A DNA stretch of 64,000 bases from Grammothele lineata (Eukaryota > Basidiomycota > Agaricomycetes > Polyporales > Polyporaceae): NCBI GenBank assembly GCA_002150815.3, contig NDFF03000080.1:87312-151311 (forward strand), in the 5' to 3' direction. Position 1 is the stretch's first letter; every line of letters begins with the position of its first letter. The position numbers and the translations under genes were made by a program. This document shows, piece by piece, positions 36,101-46,547 of this stretch. A model generated the notes under the pieces. It saw only the letters and a list, made by a program, of their open reading frames with translations, made no database searches and had not been told where the DNA came from.

Positions 36101-36325
36101 GGCCGCCTCACAGTCTCGCGGCTGCGTCACTCTTTGAGTGATGCTTCCGTTCGTGCGAGCACGCTCCTGGGCTCCTGGGCTTCCATCCCGGCGCTCGTAC
36201 CCGAGACGGATGTAGTTAACCTTATCCGTGACTTGAGTGATAGACACCGTACTGCGAACGGAAAGGTGAAGGAGAATGCTGATGTCATTGATGTGGATGC
36301 TGAGGCTGAGGATGGCGAGGAGTAG
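33122..36325 (+). CDS. hAT-family transposase, apparently intact
   Basis: Twelve exons join in perfect phase to 864 residues: 33122-33416, 33474-33579, 33635-33971, 34035-34162, 34221-34299, 34351-34485, 34542-34880, 34929-35219, 35274-35490, 35545-35759, 35819-36011 and 36066-36325. BED-like finger around HRFRCKEHPSKF...NLGRHRNTC. RNase H-like core: first Asp in LCVDGWTSPN, second in GVTSDNADSND, catalytic Glu in SVEAERAFSRGRL. C-terminal dimerisation region LARMALDFLSVP...SWASIPAL. A poly-Asp acidic insert (34718-34760) interrupts the core as is usual for the hAT insertion domain. No stops or frameshifts seen. Confidence 0.9.
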
Positions 36326-36665
36326 CATACCATGTTTCTCTTGGATGTCTCGCAGGGCGCCTGCCCACGAGGTGCACCGAGTTTGACTTACTTTACTAAT
36401 TATGTGTAATACAAGTGAAATTTCGGTCTTATGCTATATTCACTGCGTGTCTCTGTGCTGTACGGCTCTACCTACGGGTCTTTACGGATCCAGATCTCCG
36501 GATACGGATCCTGTGCGGCTCGACCTGCGCCGCTCGGATCTGGATCTCCGGATACGGTTCCTCTGCCGGATCCGACCCGCGCGGATCTAGGTTGAGGGCT
36601 CGGACACGACTTGACCTGTAGGTCCGGCTCCGGATAACCTGTAGGTCGATCCGTGCTCAGCCTTA

Positions 36666-36673
36666 ATCCAGGT
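36666..36673. repeat. 8-bp target-site duplication of the hAT element, right
   Basis: ATCCAGGT, identical to 29910-29917. Confidence 0.9.
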
Positions 36674-37132
36674 TCATCTGTGCGAGCTCGTCGGGCGGCA
36701 CGTCTCCATGAAGGTCACGTATGTCGAGGTGGTTCAAGTTGGGAAACGCAGCGTAGATCTCTCCGAGGCTGACCTCGTGGACGGTCCTGAGTGTGAGGAA
36801 GTGGACGTCTGGGAACACGAGCTCTTGACCACCGGAGTATTCGAGAGCATCATCGGACATGTCTGTCGATGGGATGGGCACGGTGGTAAGCTTTGGATAA
36901 CGGTGGAGAATTTCCAAGACGTATGGGAAGGGATGAAAAACTTCGAAGGCAGGCGTGAACACTTCCCGCGAGGGTCCGTGCGTTCCCGACCAGAAGTCTA
37001 TAGCAACCTCCCTCAGCGGCGCTTGAATGTGGGCAACGAGTTCCGCAGTATGTTCTCCAAAGAAGGAGATACCGAGGCGTTGAAGAGTTCGATGGGATGC
37101 CACAGCGGAGTGGAGACCATGAGCGCCGAGTG
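36666..37132 (-). pseudogene. F-box paralogue 4, third piece
   Basis: Encodes AHGLHSAVASHRTLQRLGIS, FFGEHTAELVAHIQAPLREV, IDFWSG, LTLRTVHEVSLGEIYAAFPN and LNHLDIRDLHGDVPPDELAQ then MNLD, aligning with the middle of paralogues 1-3. It is bounded by the MITE duplication (37126-37132) and the hAT duplication (36666-36673). Confidence 0.85.
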
Positions 37133-37432
37133 TTGAGGTATTTCGTATCACGTGAACTAAAAGTCGAGTCACGGCGCGTTGCGTAAAATTTTAGTTACCG
37201 TATATATAGTGCTTACATACTATTTTCTTTCCTTACGCGTTTGCCTCTGGCTACCATCGCAATCCCCCGCCCGACGCCCTAGCCATACGAGGACAAACCG
37301 ACTACCATCCCCGCTCTTCCCCTTACCGTATAGACTCTCGGTAATCCCATCAGCGTTCCTCGCTCCTTCTCGCCGTCCGCCTCGCCCGACTCGTCCGACG
37401 TTCCCCCGAGCGCCCGCTCATCAAACTTAACA
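37133..37432. mobile_element. MITE-like insertion (300 bp)
   Basis: Flanked by direct repeats CCGAGTG (37126-37132 and 37433-37439), and absent from the aligned position in F-box paralogues 1-3. Terminal inverted repeats are weak (TTGAGGTATTT versus TGTTAAGTTT), AT-rich in the left half, no coding capacity. It is not an intron, because the ends lack an AG acceptor on the coding strand. A 7-8 bp duplication would suit a hAT-derived MITE, but the family is unassigned. Confidence 0.6.
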
Positions 37433-37696
37433 CCGAGTGCGAAAAGGCCCTCGCAATAATCGATCGTTAGATCATCTAATGATTGTGCGTTGCGGATCGT
37501 GCGAGCGAGTGAAACGGCGATTCGTCGCATTGTGGGTAACCATACTGGCTCCTCGGATCCATCGGATGAGCCGTCGTATACCGAGAGTGAGTCTTCACAT
37601 TCCGAGAGCGAGTATTCACAGCTTGCAATGGATGAGTAGTCGTCTTCATAGTACTCCCCCGGAGCACACGATCTGTCTTCGTATGGGTCATCAGGG
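37433..37696 (-). pseudogene. F-box paralogue 4, second piece
   Basis: Encodes DDPYEDRSCAPGEYYEDDYSS, an acidic Ser-rich stretch, then EEPVWLPTMRRIAVSLARTI, RNAQSLDDLTIDYCEGLFAL. This equals the region after the N-terminal F-box part of paralogues 1-3. The left edge is the MITE duplication and the right edge the 2.5-kb element. Confidence 0.85.
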
Positions 37697-40212
37697 CATC
37701 AGTAAAAAATCGCTCACCACTGTAGAACCATGTGGTCCATATAGTCGCTGTAGCGTTGTTGCAACCCCCCCTCTCTCACATGCGCTGTAGCCGCCCGCGC
37801 GCGTTCCGTAGGGCTCTGTAGCGCTTCGTAGCACTGGGTAGTTTCGCGCAGTCGCTGTGTTGGGCATTGTGATGCCAGATAGATAGCTAGGTTGTCGATA
37901 GAGTACACTATAGAGACCGTAGCTGGGGAACGGCAGGGGTTATTTGCCGGTAGAAACTACAAAGTTCATTGAAGGACGTTGACGGAAACAAATAATGTTT
38001 TATAGGCTACGCAAGTACACGGCAATATGGTGATACACGATATAGGATAGGGAGGCACTATACAATCCGTACACACAACGGACACGGTTTGTACGCACGC
38101 AGAAAGCCACACCCGCCTTGCACGCTCTCTTCTTGCATGCTTCTCCTGCCCGCTCCTGCTCCCTTTGTAGCTGCTGCGTCTCCTCGCGCGAGCGGGTGAC
38201 GCCCTCGAACTTCTTCCGCAACGCCTCAGACAATGCACGCACCTGGTTTGTAAGCTATCCTCCACGCGTCTTTATGTTCGTCACGATATTCTAGGAGATT
38301 GAGTAGAAGCTGGTGCTCTGGCAGCGGCGGCGACATCTTGGAGGTCCTATGACAGTAAGGCTCGTCTGAGCAGCCTCTTGTGCGGCGCCCATGCAGCGCT
38401 GAGAATGGTGCTGTGGATTATGGGCCTCGGCAGCAGGAAGGGGTTAGGGAAGCAGGGCGGCCGGTCGTAATGTTTGCGTCAGTATGAGCTAACCCAATGG
38501 TCGAGTGCAACACACCGAAGGGACTGGTACTGCTCTTGACATACTCATCCTCCGCTTGCATGATTGAGCGTGGGGGGCTGCGTGTCCGTGAGCGCGTTAA
38601 TGGAGAGCGAGCTACAGTGCACGCACCTTACCTGTACTGGCTAGCGCTGCTTGGGCAAGAAGCGTTGCGGAGTCAGCGTGAACGGGGTTGCGAGGGATGT
38701 TGAGAGCATGCCATTGCCATGAATCGTACAAAACTTACCTGGCCGTAGTCACTCGCGCGACGCGACTCTGAATTCACAGTAGAATCTCCTGTAGAACCGT
38801 TAGAGTTCTCGATAGATCTCGCAATGTCCTACCGTGTGCTGAGTATAATCGCGATTGCGAACAAGGGCGCCAGAAGGCAATATAGGGACAGGAGGGGAGA
38901 CATTGAGCGAGGACCAGAGGGTGAGGTGAGCGAGGATTGGAGACAGATGAAAGGCGAAGGTAAGGCGAAGGCCGAAGCTGGGCGACAATGACTCGAGGAA
39001 CGAGGCGCCTAAAATTGACGATGACGTGATCCAGCGCTTCGTCCTTGCACCCGTAGTCCGTCGACCTGCTCAGACCTGCTCGCCTTTTGCTCTCACCGCG
39101 GACTCGTCTCTTGCTCGCCTCTCTTTCACAGTGATCGCCTATCTTGTCGGCTTGCTCTACTCATCTTATGATGACGTTTTCTGTGTCCACCCACGTACGA
39201 TAACCCCATTCACCCTCGCAGTAATCTGCACCTGTCGCGTCTCTGTCACCCCATGCTTGTCCGTGTCCACCTCCAGCATTACTCCCTGTCTCCGGGACAT
39301 CCTCACCTCGGTACTCCTGTTCGGCTAGGCCTCGTCGGCCTCTTTCGGGCTCTTTATGGTGCCCCGCACGGATGCGATCTAGGATTGTGCGGCGACTGTC
39401 CGTATCAATACGAACACCACTAGTAGGTGAGTTCTGAGTACTTCGGGACTCCATCAAAGGGTGCAAGCTCGTTCTGTGGATCCGGCTTCAGATTGTAGCT
39501 GAGTTTGGATGCGCTCCGGTGGTTTAGTTCCGCAAGGGTTCCTGTACGAGGTGCGTTTTCTCTTTTCTGACGGCGACCATAGCCGTCTCCTGCCTCCCTT
39601 CTGGTCCTGCTCTTCTCTTGCCAACTTGTACCTTCTGTCTACTCCACACCCCTCTCGCATTCTCATAATGGCGCTGTCCGAAGAGATCTTCTCTCGCCGG
39701 CATCTACTATATGTGATCTCGCCCATGATCCCGCGAGTGTCCTCTTATCTTTGCATTGTAAGTTTCTAGTACTTGTTTCTTTCGCTGTGCGCTTTATCCC
39801 CTCTCGTGACTCGTACCTCGTGGTTGCGTAGTGTATCCTGTATCATAGCTATAGTACTTGCTCAATAAAACGTGACTGTGTTGTCCCCCATACCCCTAGT
39901 GTGTCAAGCTATCAAGCCAGCAATCGTACTACAGCACAACTGTGCTACCTGGGTCTACAATGTCAGATGCCTTGCCATGATAATCCTTAGCGCACAATAA
40001 CGTTACGCGGGTCACTACAAAGAACTATGGCTACATAGTGTGTGCTACAGGATGCTACAGCGTGCAACGAGGCCAGCCGCGGAACTACCGGGTACTACCG
40101 GGCGCTATGCTGTTATGCGGCATGCAATAGGGTACACCAAGACCTTGCCAAGACCTATACAGCACGCAGAAGCTCCCACCCGTACTACGGATCCTTGACC
40201 TTTTTTCTGATG
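37697..40212. mobile_element. CACTA/EnSpm-like non-autonomous element (~2.5 kb)
   Basis: Ends read CATCAGTAAAAAA and, inverted, CATCAGAAAAAA, between a GG and a GG that behave as a 2-bp duplication when compared with the uninterrupted paralogues. Subterminal repeats of a GCTGTAGC/CTACAG type are dense at 37740-37860 and 39930-40110, a CACTA trait. No transposase is visible. A minus-strand stretch at 38000-38240 (ALRKKFEGVTRSREETQQLQ, coiled-coil-like) might derive from an element protein; 38700-39770 shows only short ORFs. Superfamily tentative. Confidence 0.6.
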
Positions 40213-40481
40213 GGAGTGGGACTTGTAAATGTAACTGATGAAGGTAGAGGGGTCGATTGGAGATATCGCGCTCCATGAAAATGCAGAACGAGACGAGGTG
40301 GCGGAGGCTGCAGATCATGATGGGGAATCGGAACAGGCACCTGAGGCCCTGGTCCCGAATTGTCTTGCAGGTATGAAGCATTGAGATCACGTCTCTTCTC
40401 GAGACCAATAGATCTAAAATCATGAATAACACGTCGAAACAAATGCGAGGTTGTGCCACAAAGTCTGCCGCTCGAGTCTCC
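40213..40481 (-). pseudogene. F-box paralogue 4, 5' piece
   Basis: Starts at a TAG acceptor (G at 40481) equivalent to exon 2 of the paralogues: ETRAADFVAQPRICFDVLFM, ILDLLVSRRDVISML, HTCKTIRDQGLRCLFRFPIM, LYLHQLHLQVPLP. The expected ~49-nt intron (GTGAGC donor) is present, but no ATG is seen in the 17-nt first-exon position, so the start may also be lost. It is broken at PLP by the 2.5-kb element. Confidence 0.85.
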
Positions 40482-40984
40482 CTAGGACATGGTCAGATGT
40501 CCGATTTCTTGTAGAGTGCGTCAAGCTCACATATTTGAGTAAGATTAGACTTCTAGAGCCGATGACTGCTGAATTCTGTAACGTCGTGGTATTCCTCGAC
40601 GAGCCTGGTTAGCCTTATGGCGACATCACGGTCAGATGTAGTTTATATTCATCATACAGGGATCCAAGGCCATACCTTGAAAATAATGAGAAAGATTTTG
40701 TTTGTACTAGTCAGCGAGAGAGAGCACAAGATAGATGATGGTCGCCAGCAGGGACAAGATGTAGTCCTTCAGCGTCAAAACTTGGCCCGTGTATTCCTTC
40801 CAATTTGGTCCAGTACCTCAGCGGATTTTCTCAAGGCGGCTTAGATGTTGATTCTTATCGGAACTGCGTTCCAAACCGATCCCGAGCGTGCACCACAGTA
40901 ACCGATCCGTGTCGATACTCGTCATGCTACTGGGCCTGGAATGCAGTAAGGTAAATTGGACCGAGCCCTTGGCTGCGTGTAAAG
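40482..40984. other. Intergenic, no gene seen
   Basis: Holds the former upstream side of F-box paralogue 4 and the 3' flank of the F-box/WD40 gene. Short ORFs only. Confidence 0.4.
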
Positions 40985-43547
40985 TCATCCTATTCGTACA
41001 TCCCGAGCCGTCGCGCGAACGGATATCGACCCATCCATCCAACCTACAGCAAGCTTCTTTTTGTCGGGTGAGAGAACCGTTAGAAGAGGACGCACGGGAT
41101 CGCGCGTCGTTAACTCTACGAGTGACCTGACCGCGCGTAGTCCACCCATGGTTGGATCTGCCGTCGGCACCCAACGCACAATCCTCCTCCTCGCATCTGC
41201 CACGACCCGAGCGACGGTATGTGTTTCCTTGACCATCCACCACGACTGAACTCCCCGCCGCTGCTGAAACACAGCTGCGCATCCTTTTAACCCGACGCTC
41301 ATTCCATCCCGGGCGAAGACGAGCGTCCGGACACCCAGAAACGGGGTCGGCGGAGCGATCACCCACGTGCGCATCAACAGCGCGCCGGTCGCGGTGTCCC
41401 ACATATGCACCTCCCCGTCTGTGCACCACGTCGCGACGCGCGCGCCGTCGGGAGAGAAGACGGCGGTGCGCACCGCGCGACCGGGGTCAAACGCGAGGAC
41501 TCCGCCGTACATCCGGCCTCGGTGGACAAGATCGTGGCGGAGCGCACCGGTCGCAGCGTCCCAGAGCCGGCACGCGCCGTCGTCGCTGCACGATGCGAGC
41601 ATGCTACCGGAAGGGGAGAAGGCTACGAAGGTCGCGTTGCCGTGGTGCGGAAGGCGATGGAGAGGCGCGAATGGCAATGCTGAGAGGGACATGTCCCAAA
41701 CAGTGACGGCGGTTCCCGGGCACGCGAAAGGGCAATGGCCAAGTGCGAGTTGACGGCCGTCTGGGGACCAGTCGACGGATGTGACGTCATATACTGAGCG
41801 CGTCGTCAGTCTTGCGAGCTTCGTGCCACGATGGATGTCGAAAATGAGCGCGATGGGAGCGCTGCGCGCGTTGACGGCGCAGACAGCGAGGCGGGTACCG
41901 TCAGGGGAGAACTGGATGTGCTTGATAGCGTGCTTTACCTGCCACCGCCCAGCGAGAGTGCCGTGCAAAGCGTCGTGGAGCAACACTTGACCGTCTCCCG
42001 CCGCGCTCGCGCCCCATCTACTGTCTTTGGAGAATACGAAGGCGGCGATGGGCTTGCGGTGAGACGTATCAGCGAGATTGAAGTCTGGACCTACAAAGCC
42101 AACATCGTCAATGTACAAAAAAGCTCAAGGTGCGCGGACACGTACCTGTGAAGCTGATTTCTACCGGGCTCTGTGTCAGCAAGCGAGGTAGGAGACACTT
42201 GAGAGCATGGTTCCAAAACTTCTTTCTGTCGGGCTGGCAAGGAAGTTTCAACGTGATACCAGAGTCAACAATGTGAAGCTCGAGAAGCGCGCGCTCGAGT
42301 TCTGAGCAAGAATCCTTGACCTTGGGGTTCGTCGAGATTTGATCCATCGGAGCATCCCTCCAGAAACCTAGACCGATTGTGATAGAGAACGATGGGGAAG
42401 TGGGGATTCGCCGTAGGAATCGCGCGACTTGCAAAACTGACTCTGCGAACGACGGTGCTGTCAAGGTGGTTTTGATATCAATCTCCAGCTCACGAACGCC
42501 TGGAGACTGGGAAATGAGGTGGTGTAGACCTGACAGCGCATCAGAACATGTATAGCACGCCAGGAACGAGTGTACGAGATTACCATTTAGACTCTCTAGC
42601 TTCATCCCCGTTAGGCTGACAGAAAGTGTCTCCATAGTATCCGGCTTCGTCATCGCAAGAACAACTGAAATGCACTCAGGATCGACTTCGTTTACCTATG
42701 ACGTAAAGCAAACTAGATCAGCATTGGTAGCCGCTGAGTCGGTGACGCTACTTACAGTCAGAGCTCGCAACGGGAGACGTCCGTCGTACGTAGACTTCAC
42801 TAGCTCAGTACCCGAGCCGGGACGCACAACGTGTAGATTCGTACATGTCAGGTTTTGCAGCCCGGGTAAGGTGGTGAGAAGCCTCGCAAATTCCGCTCCT
42901 GAGCGGAGGTCAAGCGGGCCTAGATGTAAATTGTGGACAGAGGCGTATCGACGAAGACACGCCAGAACACTCGGGCGGAACGCAATGCCTCCCGCGAGGA
43001 ACATGAGTTCAAACACCGCGTCCTGGTGGAAGCTCAACCGGCTTAGATGCGGGAGCTGGCTCAACAGAACCGCGGGGATGACTTCATGAATCGTGGGGGA
43101 CGTAACGTTGTCGTGAACTACGCGAACGGCGACAGACTTGATGAGTGATCGCAGGCTCGGCTGCTCTCGTAGGAAGGAGAGGAACGAGTCAAGTGACCCG
43201 CGATCGTCGATGTGGACGTTGGATAGGAGATGAGCGCGGCTCCGGGGATGCCATGAGGAATGTGTGAGCGCGCAAGCTTTGAGAGTTGGGACGTCTTCGT
43301 GCAGAAGATCAATGATAGCATGGTAGATCTCCAGTGGCAATGTAGGCGTGACTGCCTCCGAACCGTTACTCTCAAAAGATGTATTGGCGCCTTGGAATGT
43401 CGGTTCCGGAGACGAGATAATGCGGTCGGCAGGTTTGTGAACCTCGACACCTGCGAAGAGCCAGAAAGTATCAATATCTGGGAACTCCGAGGGTAAACGA
43501 TGAACCGACCTTGGTACGGTCGAAACACGAGGGGCAGTGTTGGGCAT
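40985..43547 (-). CDS. F-box/WD40 repeat protein
   Basis: Exons 43547-42756, 42695-42146 and 42090-40985 join in phase (introns 60 and 55 nt) to 815 residues. F-box at ~70-112 (LPLEIYHAIIDLLHEDVPTL then KACALTHSSWHPRSRAHLL), a leucine-rich middle (~120-440, e.g. LSQLPHLSRLSFHQD), then about seven WD40 units from ~450: FSPDGTRLAVC, WSPDGRQLALG, FSPSGSMLASCSDDGACRLW, FSPDGARVATWCTDGEVHMW and LSPDKKKLAVGWMDGSIS. One propeller is likely. Expected SCF substrate receptor. The start is uncertain: minus-strand exons from 43837 (MSDTAPRRVVAPLKYGIPLA) could splice into the frame and extend the N-terminus. Confidence 0.8.
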
Positions 43548-43569
43548 GCGCTGGATGTCGGCGGATCAC

Positions 43570-43837
43570 CGTCATCATCGTAAGGGAACCTCTGGCAGCC
43601 CACGGGTCCTACGAGAGGATCCACGAAACCTGCACGCAAATTAGGACAGGATTGAGTGTGTTAATTCGGAAAGTTGAGAACGCAACAAACGTACCGCGGC
43701 TCCGCGGGACCTGTAAAGCATGAAACACACCACGCGACAGCCAGCCCACTTCCCCTCCGTCTCCGTGAATCTCATGGACAGCCAGCGGTATACCATACTT
43801 GAGCGGAGCGACGACTCTCCGGGGCGCAGTGTCAGAC
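43570..43837 (-). CDS. Possible 5' exons of the F-box/WD40 gene or a separate short gene
   Basis: ATG at 43837 begins MSDTAPRRVVAPLKYGIPLA; EVGWLSRGVFHALQVPRSRG leads to a GTACGT donor and a GTGCAG acceptor, then FVDPLVGPVGCQRFPYDDDG. An internal GTAGGA donor after FVDPL with the acceptor before CGCATGCCC would run in phase into the F-box frame at 43547. No domain recognised. Confidence 0.4.
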
Positions 43838-45986
43838 ATGGCGACATGGGGGAAGAGAGTGCGGAGGACGGGCGCGTGGGCAACGGAGATGCAGGAGAGC
43901 CGGGTACATGACGACGCCCCAAAGCCACAGCAATGTCTGCGGCAAGCGGTGTGCAATGCATGTGGGCCAAAACCCACGTCAGCTTCGATATGCCACTGCA
44001 GCATGCGTTCTAGGACAGAACCCAAGGACGACTGTCAGCAAATGGCGCGCATGATCACTAAGTATACACACCTTAGACCGAGCTAAGTTTGACTTGGAAC
44101 GGAAGGCGAAGCAACGCGTCAACGCGTGTGCAGAATTTGGGTGTATTAGCCGACACTCGATCTTACCCATCTATCAGTCCTGCCACTAGGACTCTACTGG
44201 CACGTACGTTACGGAAATAGCGCGTCCATGCAGGTGCCACGAGTGACGCCTGGTGGAACGGAATATGGAAGCGACACTGGGATCCAAGAGTTCAGCGAAT
44301 CACATATCAGCGTGATCGAGGTTGAATTATTAAGTTTACTGCGTACTAGTCGACTAACAGCCGGATACTTGTAAGTGCGCGCAAAGCTCGTCGACTCCGA
44401 ATTCGAAGAGGTTTGGAAGAAATTTCAGGCGCTGGGGAACAACGGCGGTGCGGCATATCCCGGATTCCAGGAAATCAGTTTCAACGTCCGACCATCCAAA
44501 GCCAGCGGAGTTTGAACAACCTTGTTGCGCATGTCGCACTCTGAGTCTCCATCCTTCTCCGAGTCATCGACTACACCCAATGTAGCGTCGCAGCTGCCTA
44601 CTCCTGGCTTCTCTTACTCCTCTCTTTGGCGACCCCAGCCCACCTTATCATGCGTTGACTCACGATCTTAGTGGAAATCTCCCGTGCAAATTATGGGGCA
44701 ATTCTAGGGACATTCGCGGTGGACAACATCAAGTGTAGGGCCCCGATTTCTTGCAGGCCGGGTTGTGTCGGTGTAAGTATCAGCAGCGACGTGTTATCAC
44801 GCTCTGTACTGACACTTCCTACGCAGTTGAAAGAAAGGCGCACCCCCTGCACATCGCGATTCTTATGACGCACGACGGGCTTATATATGGTCGTCCAGCC
44901 CGTCTCAGATGTGGGTGAAGACCTCTCATCGGGTACCAGGACGTGCACTGTCGCATCGGTACCATACGCGGGCGAGCGTCGTCCACGCATGCCATAGGCC
45001 ATGGTTCATCTAGGGTGAGTAATCTTATGTTTCATGCGCCACAATGTTTCCGGTTCGGTTCAGAGAAGGGTTGGACGACGGTGTTCCCGAAGGTTGTTCG
45101 GCGACTGGCAGTTGTTGAGAACCGTTTGCAGTGGTAGGGAAAGGCGTATCCTGGGTGCCGGGGTAGTATAGCCGTAGCGCTGTGGTGCGGCCATACCGAG
45201 TAGTGTAACCAGACGTTCAGTCATGGAAGCTCGAAGTCTGGCCGTTACTGAGGATGATGTCTCCGTCACGCGGCCCAGGCGTGGCGGCCATCGCGATGGA
45301 CTATGCGATACGCTGAGTCGCCAGGCCCGGCAGGCGAGGATTCAGTGGACGCAGTATACGTGTTAGCTCATTGATAGTTCGGAGATGATAAATGCCGGTG
45401 CCACCTTCAGGACGGGAAGGGCGGCGACCGAGGCCGTCTCTCGTCCTTGTTTCTGTAGAGCCTCTTCATAAGATAATAAAATACGCTCAACAGCTCTCAC
45501 CCTGTCGTGCCACAATCCGCCCGAGATCCACCTTCCCTGAATCTGCATTTAATTTGTGCCGTCGTCGAATTCCCTGTCTTTGCTGTCGAACTGATTCATC
45601 GATAATGATTTTGCTTCTCTTAGGTCGAAGTTCCTACCTACCCGCATCCGACACGGATAAAAACCCTGCCTCCATCCCGCTGTTCAGGACACCATACCAA
45701 CTCCTTTTCTCTTCTCTTCACCAAGAACCTGCCAGCTCTCCGTGCTCCTCATCAGCGCCGCTGTACGCAGTTCACGCGGGGGTGAGGTAGTCCCCGCGGG
45801 ACACGTACGGAGCTATGACGTCATCGCCGCGGTTCGTGCTTGGACGCGCGCGCGAGTGTACACGGACCAGCTGCTGGCCGCTGCGTCCCAACTGCCGTGC
45901 ACATCTGTGTGTTCTGATGCTTGCTACGAACGCGGTTTCTTTTTGGAGCTCAACAATGATGCTGACGCGTCTTCCGCCTTCTGTAG
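43838..45986. other. Region with weak minus-strand ORFs
   Basis: A 103-residue minus ORF (45002-44691) reads TDATVHVLVPDERSS, TGWTTIYKPVVRHKNRDVQG, VRLSFN and IGALHLMLSTANVPRIAP, and a 61-residue one (44539-44354) reads GFGWSDVETDFLESGICRTA then RLKFLPNLFEFGVDEL. Both look protein-like and could be exons of one small unrecognised gene, but I cannot join them. The rest shows nothing. Confidence 0.35.
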
Positions 45987-46547
45987 GTTCTCTGGATCGG
46001 CTGTGCGGATTCGCGCGTGCCCGCATCCGTCGCGACGGCCTCAAAGCCAGGCGACCTCTTCGTCCACCGGAACATCGCGAAGTACGTACTCTGTCTCCCT
46101 GTCTATACTTTCTTTTGCGTACTTGCTGACTGAGTGCCTGCCACCAGCCTCTTCCGCGCGGACGACGACAACGCGCTCTCAGTGCTCACCTACGCCGTCA
46201 ACAGCCTGCACGTCTCCCACGTCATCGTCGTAGGGCACACGAGGTGCGGCGGCGTCGAGGCTGCGCAGAAGGCCGCCGCCCAGCCTCCATCTTCTCCCGA
46301 CGGCCCTCTGGCGAGGTGGATCGCTCCGATCGTAGACATCGCGCGCGAGCACCCGGATGCCGACTTGAGGACGCTCGTCGAGGAGAACGTCAAGGCGGGT
46401 GTGAGGAAGTTGGTGGAGAATGAAGTCATCAGAGGGGCGTGGGCGGAAGGCAGGCATGTTAAGGTGCATGGCTGGGTCTACGAGTTGGAGACTGGGCGGT
46501 TGCGGGATCTGGAAGTATCGGTAGGTAAGGAGGATTGCCTAGAGTAG
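45987..46547 (+). CDS. Beta-class carbonic anhydrase, 5' part missing or unrecognised
   Basis: Reversible hydration of CO2. Two exons (45987-46081, 46148-46547; 66-nt intron in phase) contain the beta-CA signature: [15 protein letters not shown] gives the first zinc Cys and the Asp/Arg pair, VVGHTRCGG the zinc His and second Cys; [13 protein letters not shown] and the C-terminal [13 protein letters not shown] are typical. Upstream of the acceptor at 45986 I cannot find the usual N-terminal helices in any frame of 45600-45986, although there are open frames. Either small exons are missed or the gene is truncated. All zinc ligands are intact. Confidence 0.7.

Larger units (their letters stand above)
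29918..36665. mobile_element. Full-length hAT element (6,748 bp)
   Basis: Both ends carry the inverted repeat TAAGGCTGAGCACGG; the perfect 8-bp duplication ATCCAGGT flanks it, diagnostic of hAT. Subterminal CGGATC/GGATCCG-type motifs are concentrated in the outer ~200 bp on each side (29930-30060; 36480-36660). Cargo: an apparently intact transposase gene (33122-36325, +) and a second divergent gene (30389-32326, -) sharing an ~800-bp promoter region. Inserted in the coding exon of F-box paralogue 4. Perfect duplication and open reading frames suggest a recent, perhaps still active, insertion. Confidence 0.92.

Noticed and set aside
37133..37432. Reading the 300-bp insert in F-box paralogue 4 as an intron
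   Set aside because: On the coding strand the left side could be GT but the right side has no AG, the paralogues have no intron there, and direct repeats flank it.
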